DNA of 64,000 nucleotides from assembly GCA_965153455.1 (NCBI GenBank), contig OZ234493.1, forward strand, positions 21,814,213 through 21,878,212, read 5' to 3'. The stretch is from Sphagnum compactum. Lineage: Eukaryota > Bryophyta > Sphagnopsida > Sphagnales. Every line of letters starts with the position of its first letter. Within the stretch, counting starts at the first letter, position 1. The notes under the pieces are model-generated. The model was not told the origin of the DNA, did not search any database, and saw nothing but the letters and a program-made list of their open reading frames with translations. This document shows positions 44,797 through 57,620 of the stretch, piece by piece. The position numbers and the translations under genes are program-made.

Positions 44797-47250
44797 GCAG
44801 TTATGATGAATGTTGTGTAACGGACAATGAGGTAAGTGTGAGGTAAAGGTTGGGAAACACAACCTTACCAGTACCCTCTGCAGGTTGCTGACCCTACCAA
44901 CCTCCCACAATTTGGCAAACGCTCACTCACCAGGCAGCTTCTGTAGGTAGTTATGATGAATGTTGGGGAACACACAATGAGGTAAGTGTAAGGTAAAGGT
45001 TGGGAAACGCACTCTTACCAGGCAGCCTTTGCAGGTTGCTTACCCTACCAACCTCCCGCAATTTGGCAAACGTTAACTTACCATGTAGCTTCTGTAGGCA
45101 ATTATGATGAACGTTGTGGAACGGACAATGAGTTAAGTGTAAGGTAAATGTTGGGAAACACACTCTTACCAGGCCGTTTCTGCAAGCTTGCTTACCCTAC
45201 CAACCTCCCACAATTTGGCAAACGTTCACTTACTAAGCAGCTTCTGTAGGCAATTATGATGAACATTGTGGAACAAACAATGAGATAAGTGTAAGGTAAA
45301 GGTTGGGAAACACACTCTTACCAGGCGGCCTCCCACAATTTCAGCCCCATCGGTATGTTTCTCCTTAGCATGAATTAGGTGGGAATCTTAGGACAAAAAT
45401 CAATGCAAACTTTGAGGGAGTACTTCCTTCCAAATCCCAATTTTGGAGCATCCTTTTTCCCCAATACAAAAGTTAAATTCAGCACCATTCCCAACTTGTC
45501 TTTTCTTGGGAATTTGTTGGCTCTGCTGAGGAGGTGGGATCACTTGCATATAGAAACTTGGAGTAGCTACCCTAGTAATAGGGGCTGGGAATCCAAAATG
45601 GAGGAAATGTAACTTTAGATGCAAAGAATCTGGAAATAGCTTTACTTCATTACACTACTGCGGGTGACATTTGATTATATCTTAAGCATGCATGCAAAAC
45701 AAACTTCTAGTGCTGCAGCAACTATGGAAAATTAATAATCAAAGAAAACCAATAACTTGTGACATGCAATCTTTTTGACGCCTTGAAGTATTGTCATCAA
45801 TGTAGGATGAACAGCCAACAACTAAGCAACATCGGTCCAGAGTTGACAATTTTCAAAATATGTTGGAATTATCTTTGAGAATAATAGTTGTGGTGAAAAC
45901 TATTAGAAAGAATAGCCTAATAGTCTGCAGTAGAAAAATAGTTATAATACGAGCAAGCCTTGGTTAAATTTCTTAAACAGAAAAACGTCAGAGATAAGAA
46001 GAGGTGTGCTAATAAACTGTTAGGACAATTGAAATGTGGAACATTACAAGTGTTATAGGGTGCTCTTTACGAATGAAGAAATAATTAGTGTTGGCCGGTC
46101 CTAGTAACTGGGTACCTGGATCACAGGTTTTTAATTTTGAAAAAAAAATTCAGAACTGGAAATTAGAAATGGGAACCTGTCACCAACCAGAACCAAAACT
46201 GGCAACCGGCCCCCAATTAAAACCAGACTCAGAACCAGAACTGACCCCAAAACTCATTGCATGGAATTTTCGGTTCTTCATTTTTTCCAAAATTGAAAAT
46301 CAAAAATTCAAGTTTGAAAGGTTTTTTTTTCCTCTTCCTGACTGGGGTTAGACATGTTATTAGTTTTGAAAAAAAATTGGGGTTTGGAATAATGACATCA
46401 CCAATTTTTGAATAATAATTTGGGTTGGGGTGGGGGTGGCATTAGGCATGTTGATTTTACTTCTGGAAATGTCTCAAATATGCAATTTTCAGAAACTTTT
46501 AATTTTAATTTTAATTTTTTTTGAGTTTAGGCATGTAGTTAATGTATGTGGTCACATTTCATTGGTGTTACAGTGCTAGTACATAAAAGAAATTCATTTT
46601 TGGACTCTGTGTAGTCAGGTAAAACTAGATTCAATTTAAAACCGGACTCACTTAAGAATTTATTTATAAAAGAATTGGGAATTGGAGGTCTTGAAATGCG
46701 CAGAATGGGGTCTGGAACTGGACCAGAGGTTCTATAATATATTCTTGAAAATCCTTGAACCAGAACCCAGGGTTTTTTTGAACTTGGAACCGGGACCAGA
46801 CGTTCTCTTGAAAACTAAGAACCAGCCAAAACACAAAATAACCAATCAGGGATGTTACATCTGCAAATAATCCTTGTAGGAGTTGAGGACACCGCACAGA
46901 AAATTCATGAAATTGTGGCAAATTACACCCATAATTGAAAAACCATGTAAAAATTTCGACCGGTTTTACTTTTCCGGCTCCATAGCATCCTATTCACACG
47001 CTGGGGTTTTTCCTCCGCTCAAGGGTCGGGTATTTAGTACGTATTAAGATTTAATGAATAAATACAAAAGCCTCACGTAAAGGCCCGCTTTTACAAATAC
47101 AAAGTTTCCGAACCTTCCTGGCCGCTTTCCTTGTACCCTGTCAGTCTCCAATTCCTCGCTTCTTCGACGACAGTGCAGTCTGCATCTTAGTGCACTTGTA
47201 GCCGCGTAATCAAGCTATTTCACAGAAATGCTCCCTACATGCAGTTCCTT
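44797..47250. repeat. Host segmental duplication, copy B, right part
   Basis: Three to four 160-bp tandem units (to about 45330), then 45330-45966 matching 1550-2190, then 45967-46880 matching 14977-15887, then 46885-47250 matching 16298-16698. It passes straight through the sites where element 1, the MITE and element 2 are inserted in copy A, so it supplies the unfilled version of each. No gene until the pseudokinase. Confidence 0.85.
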
Positions 47251-48141
47251 ATACCTCCAAAACACTCTCATCTTCCGGCTCATATTCACACTCGGCTGCT
47301 CCATCTCGTGGGTCCGAAGCTTCTTTGCAAATCAGGTTTCCGCAGAATAGGTTCTTGTTTGCTTGTTGTCACAGTCGAATTGTGTCCGGGATAGAATCTA
47401 GTCTACATGATTTTTCTTCCTTTCTTTCCATTTACATTTTTCGTGTCTTGTTTTTTTAGAAAGAGTGATGACATCCTCCACGAACTAGTTTCGTGAAGGT
47501 GAGATGAGATTAGCCACCCGTTCTATTCAGATCACAACACCCATTACTGCTGGATACACAACCTGAGTTTCCTCAAACCCGTCCTCCTCATGGTCCTCCT
47601 TTCAGTTTTCCTGCTAAGTCCAATAAAATCTTTTGAACGCACTGCACAGGGGTTCTGGCGTGCTCTAAAGCATACAGCTTCGCACTTGTCCATCTCATGC
47701 ATTCCCTGACTGACGCGAGCAAACACCCACTTTTCCTCTCGCATGAAGGGGCTTACCTCGATCATCACCGAGTGCGCGCCCTCGATCCTCTCTGTCTGCT
47801 TGCTGTCTTTCTCTCTCATTGCTGTCGGTCGCCGGAGATTCATCGACGGTTGCCAGTCTCGAAGGAAGAAATAGCGGGAGGCCAGAGATCACTGAACTCG
47901 CCGCCTGTTCAAAGGAACCTGGAAACTTAACAAGTGTAGCGTTGCAATCAAGTCCTTTTCCAAGGCAGCTTGCAGAGTGAGGCCGAGCACTCACGTATAT
48001 CCAACCCAACGGAAGTGTTCGCCCTATCACGCTGCCGTCTTCTCTGCGGAGAAGTTAATATACCTTACAATTACGAACTTTCTTGCCGTGCTTCCAGTGC
48101 TCAACGAAGAACAAAATGAGGTCAGCCTCATTCTAGTACAA
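47251..48141 (+). promoter_or_regulatory. 5' region of the pseudokinase gene
   Basis: Pyrimidine-rich DNA with short ORFs. The frame of exon 1 is already open from about 47977, but the first ATG in it is at 48142. A TTTTTTTAG followed by AAAGAGTGATG near 47460 could be the acceptor of a leader intron. An upstream coding exon cannot be excluded. Confidence 0.35.
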
Positions 48142-51100
48142 ATGGAGCCGAGAAATACAGAGACAGATGGGTCATCGGGGCGTCCTGTAATGAGCGACGA
48201 ACCGAATGAAAGCAGTGTAAAATCTGTGCTGACGGAGGTGACGAGAAGTAACAAAAGAGTGTTCCATGGTTCTATAATCGGCGACGAAAAGAATGATGCT
48301 ACTCTCAAATCTGAAGTATCCTTCAACACGACGGATGGGTCATCGGGGCGTCCTGTAATGAGCGACGAACCGAATGAAAGCAGTGCAAAATCTGTGCTGA
48401 CGGAGGTGACGAGAAGTAACAAAAGAGTGTTCCGTGGTTCTATAATCGGCGACGAAAAGAATGATGCTACTCTAAAATCTGAAGTATCCTTCAACACGAC
48501 GGATGGGTCATCGGGGCGTCCTGTAATGAGCGACAAACTGAATGAAAGCAGTGCAAAATCTGTGCTGACTGGGGTGACGAGAAGTAGAAGAAGAGCGTTG
48601 CGTGCTTCTAAATTATTCTACACCACGACAGATGGAAACCCGTCTGGATTGCGTGAGACCTCGTTTCCCCCGCTTCCTGCTAGCCTGGACTGGAAGGACA
48701 CGGAATGGACGAACAGGTTCGTGCACCTGTATCCTACCCTAGTGTTCTAAGCAATCCCCGTCCTACTCTGTTGAATCTATTCAAGCATAGACCGCTTCCG
48801 CATCGTCTTGTCGAAGTCTACTGGAGCCCGACAATGGCTATGACTTCTCTAAACATACATATCCTTGAGTGCTTAATTAAAAAAAATTCAAACTTTCTTT
48901 TTTGCGGTGGTGAGGTTAGGTTTCACCCAGCTAACCTTGATCGTCAGTTCTTCAGACTTACAGAAGACCCCCTTGCACTCATGAACCTAGGACCCATCAT
49001 TCTGCTGCACCTGAGGAGTTTTTCATGCCACATATCTGTTTCATGTATATAACTTCACTAGTGGCGTGTTCCAAACATGAAGATGCACACCAGAAATGCG
49101 AACTGGAATTTGAGTGAACCAGCAGTTATGTGTGTTATGTCTCTCATGGCTCTTGTGATTTCATGTGGAATTATACAGAGAGCCAGGTTGTTACACATTC
49201 ATGGAGGTGATGGAGATGACTGATAATTTTGGGAAGAGAATTGAAGAATATCGCATTGAGACAACGTACCATGGAAAGTTGCGCACCGGACAAGAAGTGG
49301 CGGTGAAAATTTGGCCAGCAAGATTACTTTCACCTGCAAAAGTGTTTCACGAGTTTGAAAAGGTTAGGAGCCCTATTTCTTGATCAACCAACCGTGTCTG
49401 ATAACTTGATAGATCCACTTCTCAATAGAATGAATTTTATTTGATCATTAAATTGCCTTGTAAAACGATTGAGCCTCAACTATGCCCTTAAGTGATCTAA
49501 GTACTTAAAAATGGTAGGACATGTTTAACACGAGCATTGAATGCATTTAAGACTGCATTCAAGGAGCCATTCAACACCCGTACTGAAGTATATTACAAAA
49601 TATTTTGCAAGCTATGAAATTGTTAATATTGGAGGAAGCTCATACCCTAGTTCCTTTTTTGCTCTTTTGCAAAAATTCATAGCCAAATGTGTGTTTGAAA
49701 TCACAGGGGCTGTGATCTGGGTGTAAAATGTGGTTTTAGGTTTGTCGAAAGTATGAAAAGTGTTGTGAACACATCGTCAAAGTGATTGGTTATTGTGAAG
49801 AAGGAGATCAACAAATTTCAATCTATGAATACATGCCTCATGGAACTTTGCGACAACATCTTCATGGTGAGTTGTTGCTTCATATTGTGCAATCCGAGAG
49901 TAAATGAATCTTTGTTGTTTTCCTAGTGAGCAGATGCTACAATTAAATTTCATTGTCTACTAGGGAATGCTTCCTTTTGTGTGTTGGAGGATATGTCACC
50001 AATGAGGTCATTGCATATGATTAGGAAATCATCATCTTATTTGTAGGTTCTTTATGCAGAGTTTGCTATAGTTGGATTTCAAAGAGTATGTTAGATTGAA
50101 ATAGAGTATGTCCAGTTGGACCCTGTATTAAGTTTACAAAATGAATTAGTTTTTTGTACTTGATTTGTTTTATAATTTTGGTTTTAAAGAGCCTTATCAT
50201 CTAGGTCTATACATCATATCTGTGTCATTCTTAAAAGGCCTCTACATTTTGATAGTGGGTGCAACTCAAGTGTGAATGTAATGCATGCAACCTAGTCTCT
50301 TTGTTGAGATTGATTATTTTTTGTGGTCAATGGTTAACAATTGTTGTTTTAGCTGTTTGTCAATTGACATTAGGTGATTAACTCCCTAGTTTCACACCCA
50401 CCTAGATGTGTATGATAAGCCTTCTTGATTCTTAAACTAAAATATTGGTTATTTCTCCCCATTGTAACAATAAATTTTTGGGGGCTAGTGTTCCTTGTTA
50501 GTTTATGCATACGTTCATCATTGGTTTGTAACTTATTTAAATGACTTCATAATTTCACTCCATTACTTTTACAGATAAAGGTGTTTTGGACTTGGAAACT
50601 CATGCATTGGACGGAAAAACACGACTCCAAATTGCCCTACACATAGCTCAAGGTAACTTAAATTTTTAAAATAATGTGTCTTATAGTTTCTTCATTGATT
50701 GACAATTTCAACTAGAGTGGGGTGATTAATTTCTGAAAGTAATATGCATGAACCTATTCTCTGACCCCAATTAGGATTCATTCCATCTAATTGTTTTTTT
50801 CAAGTTGGTCTTTCAAAGTTAAGGTTTCATTTTGGATGAGTTCTACAAGCATATGCCAAATCCAAGAATTGTAGAAAACTATCATGTACGAGTGTAATTA
50901 TCAATATCTTCATTGCATTGAACACCTCATTCACATGTAATGCTTGCTTATTTTTGTAAAGAAAGGTCTATAAGGGTAGAACCCCTTATATTTTCTACAT
51001 ATTGAAGTTTTAGTTGTGCTTTGATGAGTTGAAACCCTATGCTTGGTTGTTGAATACTTGAATTTTCATATTATTACTTATGTACATGATTTATGTGGAA

Positions 51101-54100
51101 AATGGCATTGCATTCTTTAGAATGCAGCCAAACTAACAAAGGCTTTTAGGAACTTGACACATAATTAATGATGCGGGTCTTACAAGGTTGTTAAGCTATA
51201 GCGACTCCACAAAAATATTTTGAATCAATGGTGGTGCACCCCTCAAAATTTGGGGGGCTATTTATTTGTCACATGATGCTGACAGATATAGAAGTGAAAG
51301 TGGCCTATGTCATATCAGGTTTAGTATTCCAAATGGAATTTCGCACCAATTGTTGGGGGTTCACAAGTTCAAGTAATGGTTATTTCCATAATTAGTCTCA
51401 TGAGGGAGAAAATGGTGTATTTGTGAATGAAGTGTTTGATGGTTAGACCTCAAATATGAAGACATTTGCTCGATATTGGTTGAACAGGTCTACAACATTT
51501 TCCTGGACTATGTTTCAAATTGGGGAGCAACAATATTTTTCTTACAGAGAATTGGGTACCTAAGATTTACTTGGATCCAATAATTATTGATCCTTTGTCA
51601 TTGTCGATTTTTACATGGTATGTAATTTGTGTTGAACTCTCCATGTTCTTCCTGCCTACATATTATTATTGTTGATTGATTCAAAAACCAAATTTTAAAA
51701 ATTGTCCATATTTTCTTCCTTAAAACTATGGCCTCAATTTATAAAACCTCATATATATATGTAATAATTTATTATAAAGCCCACATTTTGTAATGTTTTT
51801 GTTGGATGTCATTATCAAATTGCAATCCAATTAGAGTTTCAAGTTCATTTCGAAAAATCAATCGTTGGATTTTCTTTATCACTCAAAAGGAATGTCCAAT
51901 GCAAATTTGCATGGACCCAATTTGTGGGTCTATTTGATGTTTGCTAATGAGTCATTTAATATTCCTCTTAATAGTTTAAACTCTTGTAAACATAGGATAG
52001 GCAAACATAGGGATATTGCAAGAATGTATCGTCTAATGTTAGCATTCGTATAAACTAACAGAGATATTGAGATCAAATCCCATAAGAGTCTCACATGGAC
52101 TTGGATGGCCTTTGTGTCACCATTTTTATTCACAAGAGAAACATACATTTTCTTCGACATAGGTCAAATTTCTTAAAGACATGGCATTTGGGGTCTAAAT
52201 CATTTCAAAGTAAATTTTGGGATTCTTAAACTACTAATCTATGTAATGTTTGCAAAATATTTTCCTTGTTAAATCTAGCATCAATCATTAGGTGTATTTA
52301 ATTTTGAGCTCTAAATTGTTAATTTCAAACTCAAGATTTGGTGAAAGAAAATGGAGGCTAGTGCCATTAAACATTACATTGACTTTGTAACAAAACTCCT
52401 AATCATTTGCATATGGTTGTTAGGTCAAATGAATTGCTTATTCGCAAATTTGGAGTTCTTTTATGGGAGCTAATTTCTCGGCAATCACAACCCAAACATG
52501 GAGAAGGATCCCATTTGGTATTATTCCTTGAATCTATAGTGCATTTTTTGTTTACACAATTAATTGTTCAATTATTGGCCATTTGATCCACGAAAGAATT
52601 ATAGTTTCAAGAAATCCATTCTAGGCACCTATATTATGAAAAGAAAGATTGACCAATGAGCATTGGAGATGAAATTTATTTAAACTAATATGCCACATTT
52701 GCAAATAATTTCCATGGATTCATCAAGATAGGAACTTACTCCCCACATGTCAATGAAAGTCAAGGTATGGAAGAGACCATTGTTCATACAAGGAATAATG
52801 TACAGACTTGTAATAACAACAAAGAAAAATAAGAGAGAATTTAATTGCGCAAAAGAAGGTTAGTCAAAACCCATATGTTGTTCATGCACATGTTAAACCA
52901 AGTTGTGAATGTATAATGTGAAATGTCTAAATACATCAAAGTCGAGATTAGATGACATATTCAAAAACTAAATTGGATATGCAAACCCTTCTTCACTGTT
53001 ACAAACAATAAAATGACTTGCATACTTGCATTCATGGATAGGTGAAAGCCATTTTGGAAGATTCAGGCAACATGGGGAACATCAACCCTACCCTTGGCTC
53101 CAACTTCCCAACAAAAATCATCATGAAAATTGTGGGGATAATACATTTTTGTCTACAACCAAACAATGTTTTTCAAGCAACAATGAGTGATGTGATCAAT
53201 GAAATTAATGGTGCATTACAATTGGAAGAAGGTGTGAAGGCTGAAGAAGGTGCTATGAAGATTGAAATTCCTCAGTATGCTTCACAATCAAAAACATGTG
53301 CCTCATTTGAAACTACTTTGGAAGAGATCAAGTGGCAGTCAATATTCAATGAAAAGTCTCGCTCTGATTCTGAAGTTGTGGATATAAATCCTAAAGGGAA
53401 AAGACAACAACCTCAAACAAGCATTACACAATGTCATGGTTCAAGGTCAGTGTTCCAAATTGTACTCATCTCTCATTTAATGCACGAAATGACTAGAGGT
53501 TTGATTGTCAATAATCTGTGTTGTGGGATTGTGTAATGGCTTTTTGTTCACCTGGGACCTTTCCATTGTAGAGATGGATGTGGTGATAGAGTATTGATTG
53601 ATGGTTGGTGATTAAATTTTGTGGTAAGGTCCCCAATATGGACCTTATAAGACAAACAACCCTTCATGTGTATTTAGCATTCAAAGGAATTTTTTAGTGT
53701 ATTTGGAGGGCACCTTATATCCATCAATGTCTCCCCTAGAAAAGAGAAGGGATATATTCTTATTCCCCACCAATCAAAGGATCCTACACATAGGCATAAT
53801 GTCCCTCCCACTCTTAGGGAGTAGGCATAAAAACCCTCCCTTTCCTAAACCTCATGATCTATGTTTGTCTAGGTTCATGATAACCTTCACCTCATGCTTT
53901 ACAATGGGCAAAAGCCACAAGTGGGGGACATTCCCTAAATGTGAGGCCAAACTCAGCTACTACCTTGTCCTAGGCTCCTTATTTTGGGAATGGCCTCCAC
54001 CTTTTGACCTTACCCCTCCACAAAAAAATTTAGCTTATTTTCAGAGACAAACACCACTATCATAGGGTCATCATTTACCCTAGTGCATATTGAAGTGCAT

Positions 54101-56238
54101 GTTTATGAGTTGGGCTTTGTGAAACCCTACTCCAATGAAATGGATGAATTTATTTTGAGAAGAGTTTTTTCAGATATCATTAAGAAAGAAAAAACATATG
54201 ATAGTAAAATAATGCCCAGTTTGTCAGAAAGTCCATTTATAAACACTTCAAGTTAATATGAATATGTTTAACATATTACTTCAGTTGGGGCCTCCAATTC
54301 TTAAGGAGGACTTGAAGAGATTTTTGTTTTGGCCAATCAGCCCACAGACCCTATTGTTTTGTATTCATAATGTAGCGAGCTGGAATGATTGTATTTGGAG
54401 CATGACTAGCAGGGTTCAAAATGGTGAAGGTGTGGTAACCAAAATTTCATGTTCAAGGAAGATGTGCATCACTAGAATGAACAAAGGCCACACTTGGATT
54501 TGTAAATGTGGCCTAATAACACAAGAATTTTTCTTTTGTAATTGGTTGCAGAAGTTCCGAAGGTCATTCAATGTGTTCAAGCAGTGATGATGAAATGCCT
54601 TCAACAAGCAAGAATGAAAGTTTATCTCCACAATTGGAATTGCGTGCCACCACTACAAGCATTGAAGGTGTTCCAAACCTGCCAACCACGAGTAGCAGTT
54701 CAACTATGGTTGCTGGCAGAAAAAATAATGAAGGCAATGTGGAGTTACTTTTTGAAAATGCGGAAAACATGTCTCAAGTTGTTGGTGTGGGGCTTGAGTG
54801 GGCCAAGGTGGTGATCACCAAAAAGTTGGATGTGGAGGTGAGGCACATTGGTGAACATGCATGGCAAGACTTGTGGGCAAATTTGAAAATGGCAGGCCAG
54901 GTGTATGGAGATTTTGAGCTGATGAATATCAGTCTTCCAGAATTGCAAACACAAGACCAAAGGCCCTCAAATATACTGTGGGAAGATCTAACAGAAAGAT
55001 TCGGTGTTGGGTTGACAAGCAGCGATGTAATTAGTGTGTATATGGAAGACCAAGTTGGACAATCAAATGATGAAGGATTTGCTCCCCTTGTAATGAACCT
55101 AGCTGAATGCATGGGAGTTGAGGCAGCAACTGTTACCAAATGCAGGCCAGTTTCAGGGGGTGAAGGTGGAAGCTCAAAGGGAGCTGCACGAGGGGGAAGT
55201 TCAAAGGAGGCCTCAACAAGAACTCAAGATCCCCCGCAAGATCCTCCTGAAGATCCCCCTCAGGATCCTGCTAGGAATCCTCCAGATGATCACGATCAAG
55301 ATCCACCCAATGATCCTGCTGAAGATCCACCTGAGCCCTTGGAGAATAAGAAGGTTCATGTTGTGACTATTTATCCAGAACATGGGTATGTCCGTCAAGG
55401 ATCCCATGTTCTTCAACAGGACAACCCAATAAAAGAGGCATGTATTGTACCTATCCTTCGTTTTGAATTTGAATTGAGGGGAAATCACAAGAAGATTACA
55501 ACCAGACTGAGAACACAATGCAATCTTGGGAAAGGTGGTGGACTCAATGGTACCCCCTCAAATCTGGGATATTTCCAGGACAACATCACAATTTCCTTAA
55601 CTTGTGAAAAGGAAAGGGCTGCAACTCTTTCCTCTTCAAAAGTTGAAGATGTAAAAGTTGCCAAGAGAACTATCGCAAACAATAATTCAACATCACTTGC
55701 AAGGGAAGGCTCAGGTCAACTTGCTGTGAGTGTACTTGGGTTTCAAGTTGGAGGAAGTTATGGTGGAACTACTGAGACAGGTTACTCAACTGCTCATGAG
55801 ATGGAAATTGAGTGGTTGCGTGGTGGATTTTGTGTGCATTCAATAGAACTTGCACGAAGTTTGGCTTACAACTTTTCTTATCCAAAAGAAATGATGGACA
55901 TCATTGCTGATCATCGTCTTGGTCGAAGGGAATTGTTAGACCTCAAAATAGGTGACACAGTCTCGCCAACTATCATCGGTGCATGGGATGCTCTTGATGA
56001 GAGCAGAAAATGCAAATACAATTTCGAGACCACACGGGACATTACTTCCATCAAGGGTTTAAGGCAGTCACAAGGGAATGGCGAAGAACTCCAATCCATC
56101 CCGCAACAGTATATAGTACCTTTGTGGGTGAATCATGCAATGACTCATATATTGCATCGTGATGACATAATCCAAGCAACTGGTAGAGTAAGGAAGGTGA
56201 TTGGAGCAAAGCCTGCATTGCATGGTGCTCGTACATAG
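48142..56238 (+). CDS. Receptor-like pseudokinase fused to a large uncharacterised C-terminal region
   Basis: Eight exons: 48142-48716, 49179-49362, 49740-49866, 50575-50652, 51488-51617, 52424-52517, 53042-53445, 54552-56238; all introns GT-AG, all phases match, 3,279 bp, about 1,092 residues. Residues 9-160: 56-residue repeats. Residues 192-460: plant receptor-kinase fold with YTFMEVMEMTDNF, VAVKIW (beta-3 Lys kept), HIVKVIGYCEEGDQQISIYE, RLQIALHIAQGLQH, FGVLLWELIS. The Gly-rich loop is lost (RIEEYRIETTYHG), the HRD loop reads CFKLGSNNIFL and the DFG site KIYLDPIIID, so catalysis is not expected. Residues 531-1092: unknown, with a DPP-repeat linker at about 755-795. No transmembrane segment is obvious. 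The intact frame suggests a working scaffold or regulator; function unknown. Confidence 0.8.
48166..48600 (+). repeat. 168-bp coding tandem repeat, 2.6 copies
   Basis: GATGGGTCATCGGGG recurs at 48166, 48334 and 48502, exactly 168 bp apart (56 codons). Units encode GSSGRPVMSDEPNESS, KSVLTEVTRSNKRVF and GSIIGDEKNDATLKSEVSFN. Units 1 and 2 differ at only a few bases; unit 3 is cut short. Confidence 0.95.
53697..54250 (+). other. Open stretch in intron 7, also present in the duplicate
   Basis: A 122-codon ORF (53697-54065: LEGTLYPSMSPLEKRRDIF, KPHDLCLSRFMITFTSCF), then a second open piece (HIEVHVYELGFVKPYSNEM, about 54090-54250). The duplicate at 59490-59864 keeps a 124-codon ORF with the same words. 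It may be an old transposon fragment or a cassette. Not recognised. Confidence 0.35.
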
Positions 56239-57620
56239 CAATATTTCCCAACACAGCATTGTAGATTTGTGTGTTTTGGTTTTTGGTTTCTGCTGCTAAG
56301 TCAGTGCACATTTGTGTGTATTTTCTTCATTTAATTCTGTCACTATCCTGTTTGTAGATGTTGCTTTTCCTATTCATGATCCCCCTCGATAAAGGCACCC
56401 AAGGTCTCAACCCCTTTGCGCAACAGCTCATTTTCCAGTTCCAACAATATTCTGTTCTGCGCATGCTTTGGAAGTCTTTCTCAACTGCATGCTTGTCCAA
56501 CTATTTCTTCAAGGCTTTCAATCCATGTCTGTTCTCTTTTTCTACGCTTTACTGAAGTTGGGCACTGCCTTCAGAAGCATATTTGTTTTGCCTCAACTTT
56601 GAACTGTTTTGTCACCACTGGATTCATATACTGTTTTCTTCTAGATCACCCATTTTCCAGCTTCTATATGGTGTGGAATGTGACTATCTTCTCAAGCTTT
56701 CAACTGATATCAATAGTTGTAATTGTGGAATGAATACCGTACTTGTTTTTGTCCATCTTGGACAAAGTGGTGAAACTTGTGTGTCATGGTGCCTTTTTTC
56801 GAGAATGCAGTTGGAAGTTGACAGCATTAAGTAGCTAGCTTATGTAGATATGGTGTTGAGTTTCTCCTTTTTGTTTTTCTTGGCACTAAAGGGAGAAAAA
56901 GATTGCATTACAAAACAGAGGACAGAAAACAACCCGCTGTCAGAGAGGCCACCCAACATCACCACTCAACCAGGGACAAAACCTTAGCAATTAACAATGC
57001 CATGACGACAAAAATGATAGCAGCATCTAAGAGGAAGCTCATCCTGCAAAAACCAAGTTTACTGTGTACTCCTCACTCTTTATCAAACATCTCAAGCAGC
57101 AAATCAGCCTTGGTAAAGGAAACCTTGTCCGTTGCTATGAGAGTGCTTTTCATAGATGTAGTCTTGGTTTTTGCTGCTTATATTGTACAAGGTGGTGGTT
57201 GTGTGTACCAGTACGAAAGCTGGAAATATGAGCTATGGGAGAGGACTTGACCAGTGAGAGGATGTAGTGTACTAGCTAACAATTTTGCCATTTGACTTAC
57301 ACTAATGGACATTCCATGGGTATGCACAAAAACCAGAAGTCTGTGTGGAGTGAGTTGTTTTGCAGCCAAAAAACTAACTGAATTAACTAAAATCAACCTG
57401 TTAAAGCAATCTGAACAACATCAGTATAAGTTGGGGTTAAGGACTATATTTTGGATTTCTGACTAAGAAAACAGAAAATTGTGGCCTTCTTTCTTGTTCA
57501 ATGGATTATTTTGTATAACATTTTAATTATTTTTTACAAATTATTTTTTTGTATTAGTCAACAAATAACATGGATCATCTAAAAACCCAATTGATGATAT
57601 TAAAAAATAGAAACATTTAT
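56239..57620. other. 3' flank of the pseudokinase gene, no gene recognised
   Basis: Probably 3' untranslated and intergenic DNA. Short ORFs on both strands show no shared theme, and the AT content rises after 57480. The duplicated block begins at 57621. Confidence 0.4.

Noticed and set aside
48705-49052. A separate 115-codon gene
   Set aside because: It lies in intron 1 of the pseudokinase gene; the phase-compatible junction 48716 to 49179 accounts for the region better, and the frame shows no motif.
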